DNA from: Duganella phyllosphaerae
GTDB lineage: Bacteria; Pseudomonadota; Gammaproteobacteria; Burkholderiales; Burkholderiaceae_D
Assembly: GCF_001758785.1 (NCBI RefSeq)
Contig: NZ_LROM01000047.1
Span: 1-64,000, forward strand
Reading direction: 5' to 3'
DNA: 64,000 nucleotides
In this document: in pieces, positions 8,253 to 18,572 of the stretch
How the letters are laid out: each line of letters opens with the position of its first letter
Position numbering within the stretch: position 1 is the stretch's first letter
The notes under the pieces: model-generated
The model's input: only the letters and a program-made list of their open reading frames with translations
Told to the model about the DNA's origin: nothing
Databases searched by the model: none
Translations under genes and position numbers: made by a program

Positions 8253-11200
8253 GGTGGTCCCCGGCGTCGAATAATGCGTCCAGTTGCTGTAACAGTTCCG
8301 GGTCGGGTGCGATCCAGTAGCAGCCGCGCGTGGCCGTGTTGGCGATCCCGCGCAGGAACAGGAAGACCGCACCGCCCAGGTGCTCGGCCGGGTCGTAAGC
8401 GTCACCCAGGCGGCTCTGCAACAGCCGGTGCAGCGCCAGCATGTAGATCGCGCCCTGGATGTCGTAGCGGTGTTCGGCCATGGCTGCCATCAGCGCCGGC
8501 TTCTGGTAGGCGGCGTCGCCGGCGCCCAGCGCGTTCGATTTGTAGTCCAGCACCCAGTAGCGGCCTTCATGTTCGAACACCAGGTCGGCAAAACCCTTGA
8601 GCATGCCGTGCAGCTGGCGCTCGGGCAGCGATGGACGCGCCATGCCGTCCAGCAGCCGCGCCACGCACAGGCGGTCGAGCGCGCCGGTGGACAGGCGCTC
8701 GCTGGGGAACCAGAACTCCATTTCGGCCAGCGGGGTATCGATGCCAGACAGCGCAGTGTCGATGTACGGCAGCGGCGTGCGGGCGATTTCGCCCACCCAG
8801 GCCAGGGTGTCGTCGAGGCGGTTGCCCCAGCCGGCGCGCTCCACCCGGCGCGTCAAGCGCGCAGCGAAGTGCTCGTCATTGACCGTATAAAACCCCTCCT
8901 GACCCAGCCATTCGAGCTGCTCGTGCAGGAAGTTGCCGGGCACGGAGCCGCGCGGGAAGCGGTGCCACGGCGCGTCTTCCACCTTCACGGCCGGCGCCGT
9001 GGCCGGCAGGTCGGCTTCTTCGAGCAGCTTTTCCTGGGCGGCGTCGCGCGGCACCGGCAGCGGCGGCAGCGCAGTCAACGCATCGCCGCCGATGGTGGCG
9101 GTGGGACCGGTGCGCCGCGCCAGCGAGCTGAAACTGCCTACCGACCAGTCGCGCTCGAAGCGGCCCGTGTAATGAGGGGCATCGACCAGTTGCGGGCGGT
9201 CGTCCACCCGGTGCAGCATGGTCGCCGGCGTACTGTCGCCATCCAAAGGGGTGATGGCGATCGCCGGGCAGTCCTTGCAGGTGTCGGTCCAGCGCGCGAT
9301 CATGGCGTCAGTCGGTAGCGGTGCGCCGCCGGTGAGCAGGTAGCCGAGCGCCGAGTCGTGCAGGCTGTTGGCGCCGCCCTTGCGCGCGCCCAGCGCGGCC
9401 ACACCCAGCCACAGGAAGTGGCGCGCGCGGGTGAGCGCCACGTACAACAGGCGCAGGTCCTCCTGCAGGCGGGCGTTTTCCACCAGCGCCAGCGCGGTCT
9501 CGGTCAGCGCCATGTCGATGCGGCGCGTGCCGTCATCATCGCTGAATTCGAAGAAACTGCGGTTGCGCCGGTCCACCTTGCGCGCGGTGACCGCGAACGG
9601 CAGGTACACCAGCGGGTATTCCAGGCCCTTGGATTTGTGGACCGTTACCACTTTTACCAGTTCGGCGTCGCTCTCCAGGCGCAGCACCCGTTCGTCGCCG
9701 GCGCCCTCCCCCGTTTCGATCTGCTCGGCCAGCCAGCGGATCAGCGCCTGTTCGCCGTCGAGCTGGCGGCTGGCCGATTGCAGCAGTTCGGCCAGGTGCA
9801 GCAGATTGGTCAGGCGCCGCTCGCCGCCCGCCTGCAGCAGCAAGGCAGCGGGCAGTTGCAGCTCGTGGATGAAGCGACGCAGCATGGCCAGAACGCCCTG
9901 GCGCTGCCACACGATGTGCAGCGTCTTGAGCTGCTCCACTCGCGCTTCCCACGCCAGTTCGTCGGACGACAGCGCGGCCAGTTCGGCCAGCGGCAGGCCG
10001 GCGGTGCGGGTGGCGTAGGCGGCCCGCGCCAGGCCGCCGTCGAGCGGATTGGCCACCGCCGACAGCCAGCGCAGCACGTCGCCGGCCTCCTCGCTGTTGG
10101 TGACCGAATCCTTGTCGGACAGGTACACGCTGGCCACTTTGCGCCGTTGCAGCGCGCGGCGGATGGCGGCGGCCTCGTTACGGTCGCGCACCAGGATGGC
10201 GATATCGGCAGGCTTCAGGCGTTCGCGCCCCTTGGGGCCGTCGAAGCCGACTCGCGCGTCGTTGAGGCGGGCGACGATGTCTTCGGCGCAGTGGTTGGCG
10301 AAAAATTCACGGTACTGGTCACTTTTGAGTTCCCGGTCGGTGCAGGCCACCACCAGCGCAGGCGCTTCCCCGGCGCTGTCCACCAGTCGGTCGGCACGGC
10401 CTTGCGCCGCCACCGCCTCGAACGGCAGCGGATTGTTGCGGGTGCCGGGATCGCGGAAGCGGAAGGCGCCGCGACCGAAGCCGCCGGCGTCCAGCGTCCC
10501 TTCGGCGTTGAGGAACAGGTGGTTGACTGCCGCCACCACCGGGCCGGTGGAACGATAGTTGGTGCCCAGCTGGTAATGGCGGCCCTCGGTGGCGCTGCGC
10601 GCGGCCAGGTAGCTGTGGATGTCGGCGCCGCGGAAGCCGTAGATCGACTGCTTGGGGTCGCCGATCAAAAACAGGCCGGTGTTGCGGTCGTTGTCAGCCA
10701 CCCGGTACAGCAGGTTGAAAATCTGGTACTGGTTGGGCGCCGTGTCCTGGAACTCGTCCACCAGCGCCACCGGGTATTGTTCGACGATGCGCTGGCGCAG
10801 CGCCGCCGCGTTCTCGCCTTGCAGCGCGGCGTTCAGGCGGTCGAGCATGTCGGCAAAGCCGAACTGGCGGTTGCGTTTTTTCAGTTCCGCCATGCGCAGC
10901 GCCACCGCGCCGGCGGCGTGGCGGTACAGGGCATGGGCCAGCGGCTCGAACTGCTCGAGCGCCTCTTTCAGGGTGGCGATGGCGTCGAAGTCGTCGGGCA
11001 CGGCCGCGTGGCTGTCCTTGGAAAACGCGTCGGCGATGCCGTCCGGCGTGAGCCGATTCCAGGCGGTGGCGGTCAGGTCCGGCATGACGGCAGCGGGGTC
11101 GAGGGCCCACGTCCGCAGCGCCTCGAACCACGCGGCCACCGAGGCGGCACGCATCTTGACGCCATTGAAGAACTTCGGCGTGGTGGCGGTGAGCTGGGCG

Positions 11201-11976
11201 ATCCACTGCTCCATGCGATTGGCGCGGTCCACCCAGCCGGCTTTGAGGCCCGCCAGTGCGGCCTGCTGTTCGCGCTGCACGGTGGCGATCAGGGCGCCGA
11301 GAGACAATGCAAGATCCTGGTCGCCGATGATGTCGGCGCGCCGCACCAGGTCGCGGATCGAGCGCTTGAGTACCTCGACGTCGCCCCAGCATTGCAACAG
11401 CGCTTCGAGTTGGGGAGCGGCCAGCGGGTAGACCTGCTGGCGCCAGTAATCGTTGGCGGCGTCTTCGAACAGCGCCTGCTCGTCGCTGACCAGTTCTTCG
11501 TCGAACAGGCTGCCGCTGTCGAACGCGTGCTCGCGCAGCATGCGCTGGCACCAGGCGTCGATGGTGAAAATCGCCGCTTCGTCCATGGTTTCCGCCGCCA
11601 GCATCAGGCGGTGAGCGGCGCGCTGGCGCTCGCTGCGATCGGGGTACGATTCGAGGATGGCGTCAAGATAAGCGTCCGGTGTGACGGCGTCGAGATCGTC
11701 ATTATCGACGCTACGAAAGTACGCGGCTGCAGCCACCAGCCGTTCGCGCACGCGGTTGGACAGCTCGCGCGTGGCGGCGCGGGTAAAGGTCATCACCAGG
11801 ATGTCGGCCGGCAGCAGCGGGCGGATGAAACCGTCGTCGCCGCCGTGGCCCAGCACCAGCCGCACGTACAGCGCGGCAATGGTCCAGGTCTTGCCGGTGC
11901 CGGCGCTCGCTTCAATCAGGCGCGAGCCGTGCAGCGGAAAGGTCAACGGTTCCAGCTTGTTTATGGTGTTGCTCAT
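8242..11976 (-). CDS. recB: Exodeoxyribonuclease V beta subunit RecB
   Basis: 1244 residues, starting at the ATG that overlaps the recC stop in ATGA (11973-11976); an in-frame extension upstream lies within recC. RecB is the 3'-5' SF1A helicase and the single nuclease of RecBCD. Visible motifs: Walker A ASAGTGKT near the N terminus, VDEFQDTAPNQYQIF (motif II), TVHKSKGLEYPLV and LLYVALTRA in the helicase part, and the C-terminal nuclease motif LDYKSNALG with the metal-binding Asp-Tyr-Lys. All key residues appear intact, so the enzyme should be active. It lies between recC and recD with overlaps at both ends. Confidence 0.96.
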   Translation of the reverse strand: MSNTINKLEPLTFPLHGSRLIEASAGTGKTWTIAALYVRLVLGHGGDDGFIRPLLPADILVMTFTRAATRELSNRVRERLVAAAAYFRSVDNDDLDAVTPDAYLDAILESYPDRSERQRAAHRLMLAAETMDEAAIFTIDAWCQRMLREHAFDSGSLFDEELVSDEQALFEDAANDYWRQQVYPLAAPQLEALLQCWGDVEVLKRSIRDLVRRADIIGDQDLALSLGALIATVQREQQAALAGLKAGWVDRANRMEQWIAQLTATTPKFFNGVKMRAASVAAWFEALRTWALDPAAVMPDLTATAWNRLTPDGIADAFSKDSHAAVPDDFDAIATLKEALEQFEPLAHALYRHAAGAVALRMAELKKRNRQFGFADMLDRLNAALQGENAAALRQRIVEQYPVALVDEFQDTAPNQYQIFNLLYRVADNDRNTGLFLIGDPKQSIYGFRGADIHSYLAARSATEGRHYQLGTNYRSTGPVVAAVNHLFLNAEGTLDAGGFGRGAFRFRDPGTRNNPLPFEAVAAQGRADRLVDSAGEAPALVVACTDRELKSDQYREFFANHCAEDIVARLNDARVGFDGPKGRERLKPADIAILVRDRNEAAAIRRALQRRKVASVYLSDKDSVTNSEEAGDVLRWLSAVANPLDGGLARAAYATRTAGLPLAELAALSSDELAWEARVEQLKTLHIVWQRQGVLAMLRRFIHELQLPAALLLQAGGERRLTNLLHLAELLQSASRQLDGEQALIRWLAEQIETGEGAGDERVLRLESDAELVKVVTVHKSKGLEYPLVYLPFAVTARKVDRRNRSFFEFSDDDGTRRIDMALTETALALVENARLQEDLRLLYVALTRARHFLWLGVAALGARKGGANSLHDSALGYLLTGGAPLPTDAMIARWTDTCKDCPAIAITPLDGDSTPATMLHRVDDRPQLVDAPHYTGRFERDWSVGSFSSLARRTGPTATIGGDALTALPPLPVPRDAAQEKLLEEADLPATAPAVKVEDAPWHRFPRGSVPGNFLHEQLEWLGQEGFYTVNDEHFAARLTRRVERAGWGNRLDDTLAWVGEIARTPLPYIDTALSGIDTPLAEMEFWFPSERLSTGALDRLCVARLLDGMARPSLPERQLHGMLKGFADLVFEHEGRYWVLDYKSNALGAGDAAYQKPALMAAMAEHRYDIQGAIYMLALHRLLQSRLGDAYDPAEHLGGAVFLFLRGIANTATRGCYWIAPDPELLQQLDALFDAGDHHDA

Positions 11977-14900
11977 GCTGCGTCCCCGCCGTCGATCGGC
12001 GTCATGGTGATACATTGTTCGAGCCAGCGCGCCAGCGGCCCGTACAGGTCCTGCGATGCCCGTTCGAAATCCGGCTGCGCCGACAAGGCGCTGTAATCGG
12101 GCCACAGGCGCGCCAGGCACAGGTCCTGGTTTTCGCCTTGCAGCTCGAAGCCGCCGTCGTACACCGTGCGCGGGTCGGCTTTACTTTCACCCTCCCCGAC
12201 CAGCGCCAGCGCCGTCTTGCAGGCAGTGGGCAAGGGACGGTCCATGCCGTCGCGCCACAGCGCGGCCAGCACGCGCAGCGCCTGCATGGCTTCGTCGCCG
12301 GCCAGAGGCGCCATGGTGACGATCATGTCGCGCGCCACCAGGTAGCCGGTCACGGGCAGGCCGGCAGCGGCGGCGGCCAGCTGGCGTATCCACATGGCGA
12401 TCAGCTTGTCTCCGCGCGCGCGGCCCTGCTTGTCGGCCACGCGCGACGACATCTGCATCAGCCACACGGTACTGGCGCCGTCGCTGCGCAATTGATCGAG
12501 CCAGTCGTCGAGCTGCACCGGGCCCAGGTCCAGGCTCAATGCCAGCTTGGGCGCCGGCTGGCTGTAGCGCTGGCGCAGCGTGAGCCAGGCATGACGCACC
12601 GGCGCCAGCGACGTGACCAGCTGGCGCTGGTACTGGCGTCCGACCAGGCCGATCGGCAGCGCGCCCTGGCGCGCCAGCTGTCCGGCGCGTTCGGTGAGCT
12701 TGTCGGCGATGTCTTCCAATTGTTCGGTATCGGCGTCGTCGTCGAGCATGGTGTCTTCGAGCAGGTAGCGCTCGAGCGCATTGAACGAAAACGGTTCCTC
12801 GTCGTCGCCCAGTTGCGCGGCCTCGCCGAACACCACGGCCAGCCGCTCGCGGAAGAAGTAGCGCACCGGCTGGCGCAAAAAGCCGGCCAGCGCGCCGAGC
12901 TTGAGGCGGTACTTGTCGTCCAGCGCGAACGGCGGCAGCACGTCTGCCGGCGCCGCATCTTCGGCGCCATCGACACCAGCGCCAGTGTCGGTACCGTCGT
13001 GCGCTGCGCGCCACTCGCGCGCATAGGTCAGCAAGCCATTGTGCTCGAAATAGCGGCGGCTGAACGGTTGCAGCGCATGCTCGGTAGTGCGTTCCTCTAG
13101 TTTCAGTTGCCAGCCGGCTTGCAGGTAATCGCACAGCTGCGACACCAGCACCGATGGCGGCTGCTCGCTGTTGTCACGCACATTGCGGCCCACCCAGCTG
13201 ATATACAGCTTTTCACGGGCAGCCAGCACCGCTTCGAGCATCAGGTAGCGGTCATCGTCGCGGCGCGAGCGGTCGCCGGGGCGCGCCATGCCGGGCCAGG
13301 CCAGCAGGTCGAAGTCGGCCTTGGGCGCGCGGCGCGGGAAGTCGCCGTCGTTCATGCCCAGCAGGCACACCACGCGGAACGGCACCGCGCGCATCGGCAT
13401 CAGGGTGCAGAAGGTGACGCCGCCGGAGACGAACTGGTGGTTCAGCGTGGGTTCGTCCATCAGGCCCAGCCACGCTTCGCGCAGCACGGCCAGCGGCACC
13501 ACTTCCTCGAACTGGGCGCCTTCGCAGGTTTCGAGCCAGTTGTTGAGCGCATCGTCGAGCTGCGCCAGGGTCAGGCGGTCGCCCTCGTCGCCGGCCTTGA
13601 AGAACGCGGCCATCAGCGCGCGCGCCTGCACGCCCCAGTCGGCCGGCGTGCGCGCCTGCGCCAGCGCGGCGCGCCAGTACAGCAGCGACTCGACCAGTTG
13701 CGCCAGCGAGCCGGCCAGCGCGGCATCGAGCCCGCCCACTTCGCCATACGGTTCGATGCCGGCAAAGCTGGCGGTGCGGCCGCCCTCTTCGCGGCCGCCG
13801 CCGCTGGCATAGCCGAGCAACATGCGGCGCACGCCAAAGATCCAGGCATTCTGTTCGCCGGCCGAGCCGAGACCGAGTCCGCTGCGGTGCTCGAGGTCCA
13901 GCCCCCAGCGCACGCCCGAGCCTTCGATCCACTGGCCCAGCGTGGCCAGGTCGTCGTCACCGAGGCCGAAGCGCGCAGCCAGCGCCGGCACGTCGAGCAG
14001 GTCGCGAATTTCGCTCTGGCGGCAGCGCTGCTGCGGCAACCGCAGCAGCCACTCCAGCGCGACCAGCAGCGGATTGACGCTGCGGTCGTTGACGTCGCCG
14101 ATCTCGAACGGGATGTAGCGCGCGTCGCTGCGCCGGTGCTGGCCGAACACCGCGTGGATGGCGGCGGTAAAGGTGTCGATGTCGGGCACCATCACCACCA
14201 CGTCGCGCGGGCGCAGCGGCGCGCCGTCCCTGGCGTGGTCGGCGAACATTTGCAACAGCTGGTCGTGCAATACCTCAACTTCGCGCTGCACGCTGTGGGT
14301 GACGTGGAATTCGATCGAGCGGTCGGTCGCAGCGGGCGGCACGTGCGGATGCTCGGACAGCGGCAGCAAATCGCGCACGGCGGCCTGCACCTGGGCCAGC
14401 AAGGTCTCGCCCGCGTCGTCGCCGAACAGGTCCACGCGCAGCGGCACGGTGTTACCACCGCCTGCATCGTCGTCGGCGGCAGCAGCAGCCGATGCTGCCT
14501 CGTCGAACTCGTCGAGCATGCGGATGAAGTCGCGGCCCTGGCGCCCCCAGCTGGCCAGCAGCGGGTGGCTGTGCGCGTGCAGTTCCTCGAGCGGCAGCGC
14601 GCCCAGGTCCTGGCCGTTGCGCAGCTGCTGGCGCCGGTACGCGGAGCGCAGCAGGTCGCGGCCCTCAATGATGTCGCCCCAGTAGTAGCGGCACGGATTG
14701 GGCACGGCCAGCACCACCTGGGTGTGGCGCGCCAGCGTGGCCAGCGCCTCCAGTGTCTGGTACGGCAGCGCCGAGACGCCGAAGATGACGATGCGGCGCG
14801 GCAGGCGGCCCAGCGGCAGTTCGCCGGTGGCGCTGGCGCGCACGAATTCGGTGTGGACGGTGGCGCGGCCCAGCGCGCGCTCGTGCGGTTCGACGTCGCC

Positions 14901-15461
14901 TATCACGGCGCGCCACAACTGGCCCTGCCAGCACTGCGCCTGCGGCAGTGGCATGACTTGGCCACGGGCGCAGCGCAGCTGGTCGCGGCCGGCGGCCCAG
15001 TCGTCGAGCCAGTCGGCGCGGTACACCTGGTACTGGTCATACAGGTCGGCCAGCCGTTCGGCCAGTTGCAGCCGCCGTTCGGGCTCGCCGTCGGCCAGAA
15101 AATGGCGCAACGGCGCAAACACCGGGTCGGCCAGCAAGGTTGGCAGCAGGCGCATCAGGCGCCAGGTGAGCGGGCCCTTGTCGAACGCGGAGCGGCGCGG
15201 CACCCGCTCGCGGCCCAGCATGCCGCGATAGGTCTCCCACAGGAAGCGGGCCGGCAGCGCCACCCGGGTGGCGGCGCACACGCGCATTTCCTCGGCCAGC
15301 GCGATCTTGAGCCACTCGGCCACGCCGTTCGACTGCACCAGGAAGGTCTCGGGCTCCAGCGGCCCCAGCGGATGGTTGTGCAGCCACTGGAACACGGCCG
15401 CGCGCAGCTGCTCCATCTGGTTGCCGTGCAAAATCAACAGGCCGGGGGTGATACTGGACAT
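11973..15461 (-). CDS. recC: Exodeoxyribonuclease V gamma subunit RecC
   Basis: 1162 residues starting MSSITPGLLILHGN, close to the usual ~1120. RecC scaffolds the RecBCD complex and recognises Chi while lacking catalytic activity itself. The N-terminal segment (SNGVAEWLKIALAEE, ARFLWETYRGML) and the central part (GVTFCTLMPMRAVPFRVVCLLGMNDGDFPRR) are characteristic of RecC. Its stop overlaps the recB start by four bases. The upstream gene is a hybrid kinase ending only 49 bp before, so read-through from that gene is possible. Chi preference cannot be read from the sequence. Confidence 0.95.
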   Translation of the reverse strand: MSSITPGLLILHGNQMEQLRAAVFQWLHNHPLGPLEPETFLVQSNGVAEWLKIALAEEMRVCAATRVALPARFLWETYRGMLGRERVPRRSAFDKGPLTWRLMRLLPTLLADPVFAPLRHFLADGEPERRLQLAERLADLYDQYQVYRADWLDDWAAGRDQLRCARGQVMPLPQAQCWQGQLWRAVIGDVEPHERALGRATVHTEFVRASATGELPLGRLPRRIVIFGVSALPYQTLEALATLARHTQVVLAVPNPCRYYWGDIIEGRDLLRSAYRRQQLRNGQDLGALPLEELHAHSHPLLASWGRQGRDFIRMLDEFDEAASAAAAADDDAGGGNTVPLRVDLFGDDAGETLLAQVQAAVRDLLPLSEHPHVPPAATDRSIEFHVTHSVQREVEVLHDQLLQMFADHARDGAPLRPRDVVVMVPDIDTFTAAIHAVFGQHRRSDARYIPFEIGDVNDRSVNPLLVALEWLLRLPQQRCRQSEIRDLLDVPALAARFGLGDDDLATLGQWIEGSGVRWGLDLEHRSGLGLGSAGEQNAWIFGVRRMLLGYASGGGREEGGRTASFAGIEPYGEVGGLDAALAGSLAQLVESLLYWRAALAQARTPADWGVQARALMAAFFKAGDEGDRLTLAQLDDALNNWLETCEGAQFEEVVPLAVLREAWLGLMDEPTLNHQFVSGGVTFCTLMPMRAVPFRVVCLLGMNDGDFPRRAPKADFDLLAWPGMARPGDRSRRDDDRYLMLEAVLAAREKLYISWVGRNVRDNSEQPPSVLVSQLCDYLQAGWQLKLEERTTEHALQPFSRRYFEHNGLLTYAREWRAAHDGTDTGAGVDGAEDAAPADVLPPFALDDKYRLKLGALAGFLRQPVRYFFRERLAVVFGEAAQLGDDEEPFSFNALERYLLEDTMLDDDADTEQLEDIADKLTERAGQLARQGALPIGLVGRQYQRQLVTSLAPVRHAWLTLRQRYSQPAPKLALSLDLGPVQLDDWLDQLRSDGASTVWLMQMSSRVADKQGRARGDKLIAMWIRQLAAAAAGLPVTGYLVARDMIVTMAPLAGDEAMQALRVLAALWRDGMDRPLPTACKTALALVGEGESKADPRTVYDGGFELQGENQDLCLARLWPDYSALSAQPDFERASQDLYGPLARWLEQCITMTPIDGGDAA

Positions 15462-15510
15462 GGGGTTCTTGGCTGCGTGGCGAAACGCGTATGAAAACCG
15501 TATTATCGCC

Positions 15511-18462
15511 CTAGCCGGGGTCGTAAGCCAGCAGTTCCTGCTCCATTTGCGGGCCCAGCAGCAGCAACAGCGCGTGCATCTGCGCCACCAGCGCGCAAGC
15601 CCTGGCGATATCGGCGTCCCGGCGTCCCTGTTCCAGCGCCAGGCACAGGTTGCCGAAGCGCATGGCGCCCACCGCGCGCGCCGACGACTTCAGGCGGTGG
15701 CCCAGTTCCGACAACCGCGCCAGGTCGGCGGCAGCCAGTGCGGCGTCGATTTCCACCATGGTCTCGCGCGCCGATTCGAGGAACAGCAGCGTGTACTTGC
15801 GCATCTTGTCCGGCTTGCCGGCAAAGGTTTGCGCCAGCGCGGCGATGTCGAACAGGTCGCCCTCTGCCGGCGCCGCTGGCGGCGACGGTGGCAGCGCCTG
15901 CGGCTGCGCTGGTTGCGGATGAGGCGCATCCGGCCGCAGGTCGGCCAGGGCGGCCTGCAACACCGCAGCACCGGCCGCCGTGGCGCTGCCGTCGGCCATG
16001 GTGAAGAACGAGGGCGGCGGCGCCAGCGGCCGCGGCGCCGCGGACGGCGCGGCGGCGCGCTGGGCCAGCCACTTGGCCAGGGTGGCGAACAGCAGTCGTG
16101 GCGCCACCGGCTTGGTGACGAATTCGTCCATGCCGGCGTCCATGCAGCGCTGCTGGTCTTCGCGGCCAGCGTTGGCGGTCATGGCGATCACCAGGGTGCC
16201 GGACAGCTTCGGGTGGGCGCGGATCAGGCGGGTGGCCTCGAAGCCGTCCATGACCGGCATCTGCACGTCCATCAGCACGCAATCGAAGCGCTCCTTGAGC
16301 AGCAAGTCGATCGCTTCCTTGCCGTTGTTGGCCACGCACACGGTGGCGCCGCCGTCTTCCAGCAGTTCCTGCCCCACCTGCTGGCTGAAGATATTGTCCT
16401 CCACCAGCAGGATCGAGGCGCCGCGCAGGCTCTCGAACAGGCCGGCCTGCAGCGGATCGGCCGCATTCGCGCCAGCACCGCCGTCCGCGCCAGGATCGTC
16501 GGCCACGGCCAGGGCATCAAACGGGAGGTCCAGGCGCGCCGTGAACCAGAAAGTGCTGCCTGCGCCGGGCCGGCTCTCCACGCCCACCCGGCCACCCATC
16601 AGCTCCGCGAGTTGCTGGCTGATGGCCAGTCCCAGGCCGGTGCCGCCGTAGCGGCGGGTGGTGGAATTGTCGGCCTGCTGGAACGACTGGAACAGCTGCG
16701 CCACCTGGTTCTCGCTCATGCCGATGCCGCGGTCCTGCACCTCGAAGCGCACCAGCAGGTGCTGGTCATGCTGTTCCAGCAGGCACGCGCGCACATGCAC
16801 CCGGCCCCGCTCGGAAAACTTGATGGCGTTGCTGGTGAAATTGATCAGCACCTGCTCGAGCCGCAGCGGGTCGCCGCGCAGCTGGCGCGGCAGGTCGGGA
16901 TGAATGTCGTAGACCAGTTCCAGCCCGCGCGCGGTGGCCAGGTCGCCCAGCTGGCTGGTCAGATTGGTGAGCAGCCGGTCGATCGAAAAATCGAGTACTT
17001 CGAGGTCCATCTTGCCCGCCTCGATCTTGGAAAAATCGAGAATGTCGTTGATGATGCCCAGCAGGTGCTGGCCCGAATGGTAAATCTTTTGCAGGTAGTC
17101 GCGCTGCTTGGGATGGGTAACGCTCTTCAGCGCCAGGTGTGCCATGCCGATGATGCTGTTCATCGGCGTACGTATCTCGTGGCTCATGTTCGACAAAAAG
17201 TCGCTCTTGGCACGGTTGGCAGTGTCGGCGCGCTGCTTCAACCGGTGCATCTCCGTGACGTCGGTCGAGACGCCGATCACCGCCGCCACCGAACGCCCCA
17301 GCGTGACCGGCACCCGCACGCTCCAATGGTACTGCGTCACGCCGCCGTGACCGGCATGCTGCGTTTCACTGGCGCGCTTGAGGCCGTCGGCAAACACCGG
17401 CTGCTCCAGCGCCCACGCGGCATCGGCCTTCTCTTCCGGCATCAGCTCGCGATCGCGCCGTCCGACGATCTGCGCCGCCGGCAGGCCCAGGTGCTCGGCC
17501 ATCTTCGGGTTGACGTAGAGGTAGCGGCGGTACTGATCCTTCATGTAGACGTGGGCGTCGAGGTTGTTGAGCACCGTGTCGAGCAGCACCCGGTGCTTGA
17601 CCGCGCGCCGCTGCGACCGGTACAGCACGGCCAGGTAGCTGTACAGCAGCAGCGTGCCGGCGCCGCCCGCCACCCCGGCCGCCAGCGGGAAGTACACGTC
17701 GAAACCATTGCGCAATGCCTGCTTGCGCACCCGGAAGCGCGCCTTCCATAACGCCCCGTTGAAATCGACAGGCAGCACCGATTCGAAATAATCGGCGGTC
17801 GCCATGGCCGCAACAGGTTCGGCGCCACGCTCGCTGAACAGCAGCCGGTCGCGCGGCTCGATCACCAGCCGGCGGCGGTCGGCATCGACGCTGCCGTCCG
17901 CGTACAGGTCCAGCTGCACGCCGCGCACCATGGTCTCGTCCAGCACCACCTGCATCAGCCTGGCGACCGAAAAGTTCAGACCCACCATGCCGCGATACGC
18001 AGCCCGCCGCTGCGCTGCATCAGCCTGCGCCAGGCCGGGACGGTAGACTGGCAGGCGCATGCCGAGCACCCCCTCGGCCCCAGCCGGGGCGGTGCCCGGA
18101 TGGACGACGACCGCCGCACCGGGGTCGGGCTCCCAGGTCATCGACACCACGGCCGGAAACTGGCGTGGCAGGTCCAGGCCATCGACGTATCGCAGGATCT
18201 GGCGCCGGTCGGCATCGTCGCTGGCCCGCACCAGCGCCGCCAGCCCGCGCGTGACACCGGCGTACGCCTTGATGCGCACGGAAATAGCGTACTGGGTGCT
18301 GCGCGCCACGTGGTCGAACCGCTGGCGCGCATCGGCATCGACAATGCGTTCGCCCACGAAATACGCGGCCACGCCCACGGCCACGGCCAACGCCCACCCG
18401 GCGCCCCACAGCAGCAGCCGCGCGGCGTTGAATCTACTGGTACTGGTACCCGATGTGAGCAT
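15511..18462 (-). CDS. Membrane hybrid histidine kinase: CHASE, PAS, HisKA, HATPase, receiver, Hpt
   Basis: 983 residues. A transmembrane helix (about 14-37) is followed by a periplasmic CHASE-like domain (about 45-250, with GLAALVRASDDADRRQI and FPAVVSMTWEP), a second helix (about 259-281), a PAS domain (about 290-405, LDAHVYMKDQYRRYLYVNP), HisKA with the phospho-accepting His at about 428 (NMSHEIRTPMN), an HATPase domain with NAIKF and GTGLGLAI, a receiver (LLVEDN, phospho-acceptor Asp in LMDVQMP) and a C-terminal Hpt domain (LGHRLKSSARAVGA). This is a complete four-step phosphorelay in one chain; the ligand and the final response regulator are unknown. It lies 110 bp after bcsC and 49 bp before recC. 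Confidence 0.92.
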   Translation of the reverse strand: MLTSGTSTSRFNAARLLLWGAGWALAVAVGVAAYFVGERIVDADARQRFDHVARSTQYAISVRIKAYAGVTRGLAALVRASDDADRRQILRYVDGLDLPRQFPAVVSMTWEPDPGAAVVVHPGTAPAGAEGVLGMRLPVYRPGLAQADAAQRRAAYRGMVGLNFSVARLMQVVLDETMVRGVQLDLYADGSVDADRRRLVIEPRDRLLFSERGAEPVAAMATADYFESVLPVDFNGALWKARFRVRKQALRNGFDVYFPLAAGVAGGAGTLLLYSYLAVLYRSQRRAVKHRVLLDTVLNNLDAHVYMKDQYRRYLYVNPKMAEHLGLPAAQIVGRRDRELMPEEKADAAWALEQPVFADGLKRASETQHAGHGGVTQYHWSVRVPVTLGRSVAAVIGVSTDVTEMHRLKQRADTANRAKSDFLSNMSHEIRTPMNSIIGMAHLALKSVTHPKQRDYLQKIYHSGQHLLGIINDILDFSKIEAGKMDLEVLDFSIDRLLTNLTSQLGDLATARGLELVYDIHPDLPRQLRGDPLRLEQVLINFTSNAIKFSERGRVHVRACLLEQHDQHLLVRFEVQDRGIGMSENQVAQLFQSFQQADNSTTRRYGGTGLGLAISQQLAELMGGRVGVESRPGAGSTFWFTARLDLPFDALAVADDPGADGGAGANAADPLQAGLFESLRGASILLVEDNIFSQQVGQELLEDGGATVCVANNGKEAIDLLLKERFDCVLMDVQMPVMDGFEATRLIRAHPKLSGTLVIAMTANAGREDQQRCMDAGMDEFVTKPVAPRLLFATLAKWLAQRAAAPSAAPRPLAPPPSFFTMADGSATAAGAAVLQAALADLRPDAPHPQPAQPQALPPSPPAAPAEGDLFDIAALAQTFAGKPDKMRKYTLLFLESARETMVEIDAALAAADLARLSELGHRLKSSARAVGAMRFGNLCLALEQGRRDADIARACALVAQMHALLLLLGPQMEQELLAYDPG

Positions 18463-18572
18463 GAGATGGTTTCACGAATGCAAAAATTTGCAACGGAAGC
18501 ATACTATTAATGCCAGAATGAAACCAGTGGAAGAATTGGTGAGAATTGCTCAAGTTAGGTTGAAACTGGCTA

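Noticed and set aside
9358-15494. Very long open frames opposite recB and recC
   Set aside because: They are His/Arg/Gln-rich shadows that mirror codon-biased genes; the minus-strand frames encode clear RecB and RecC motifs.
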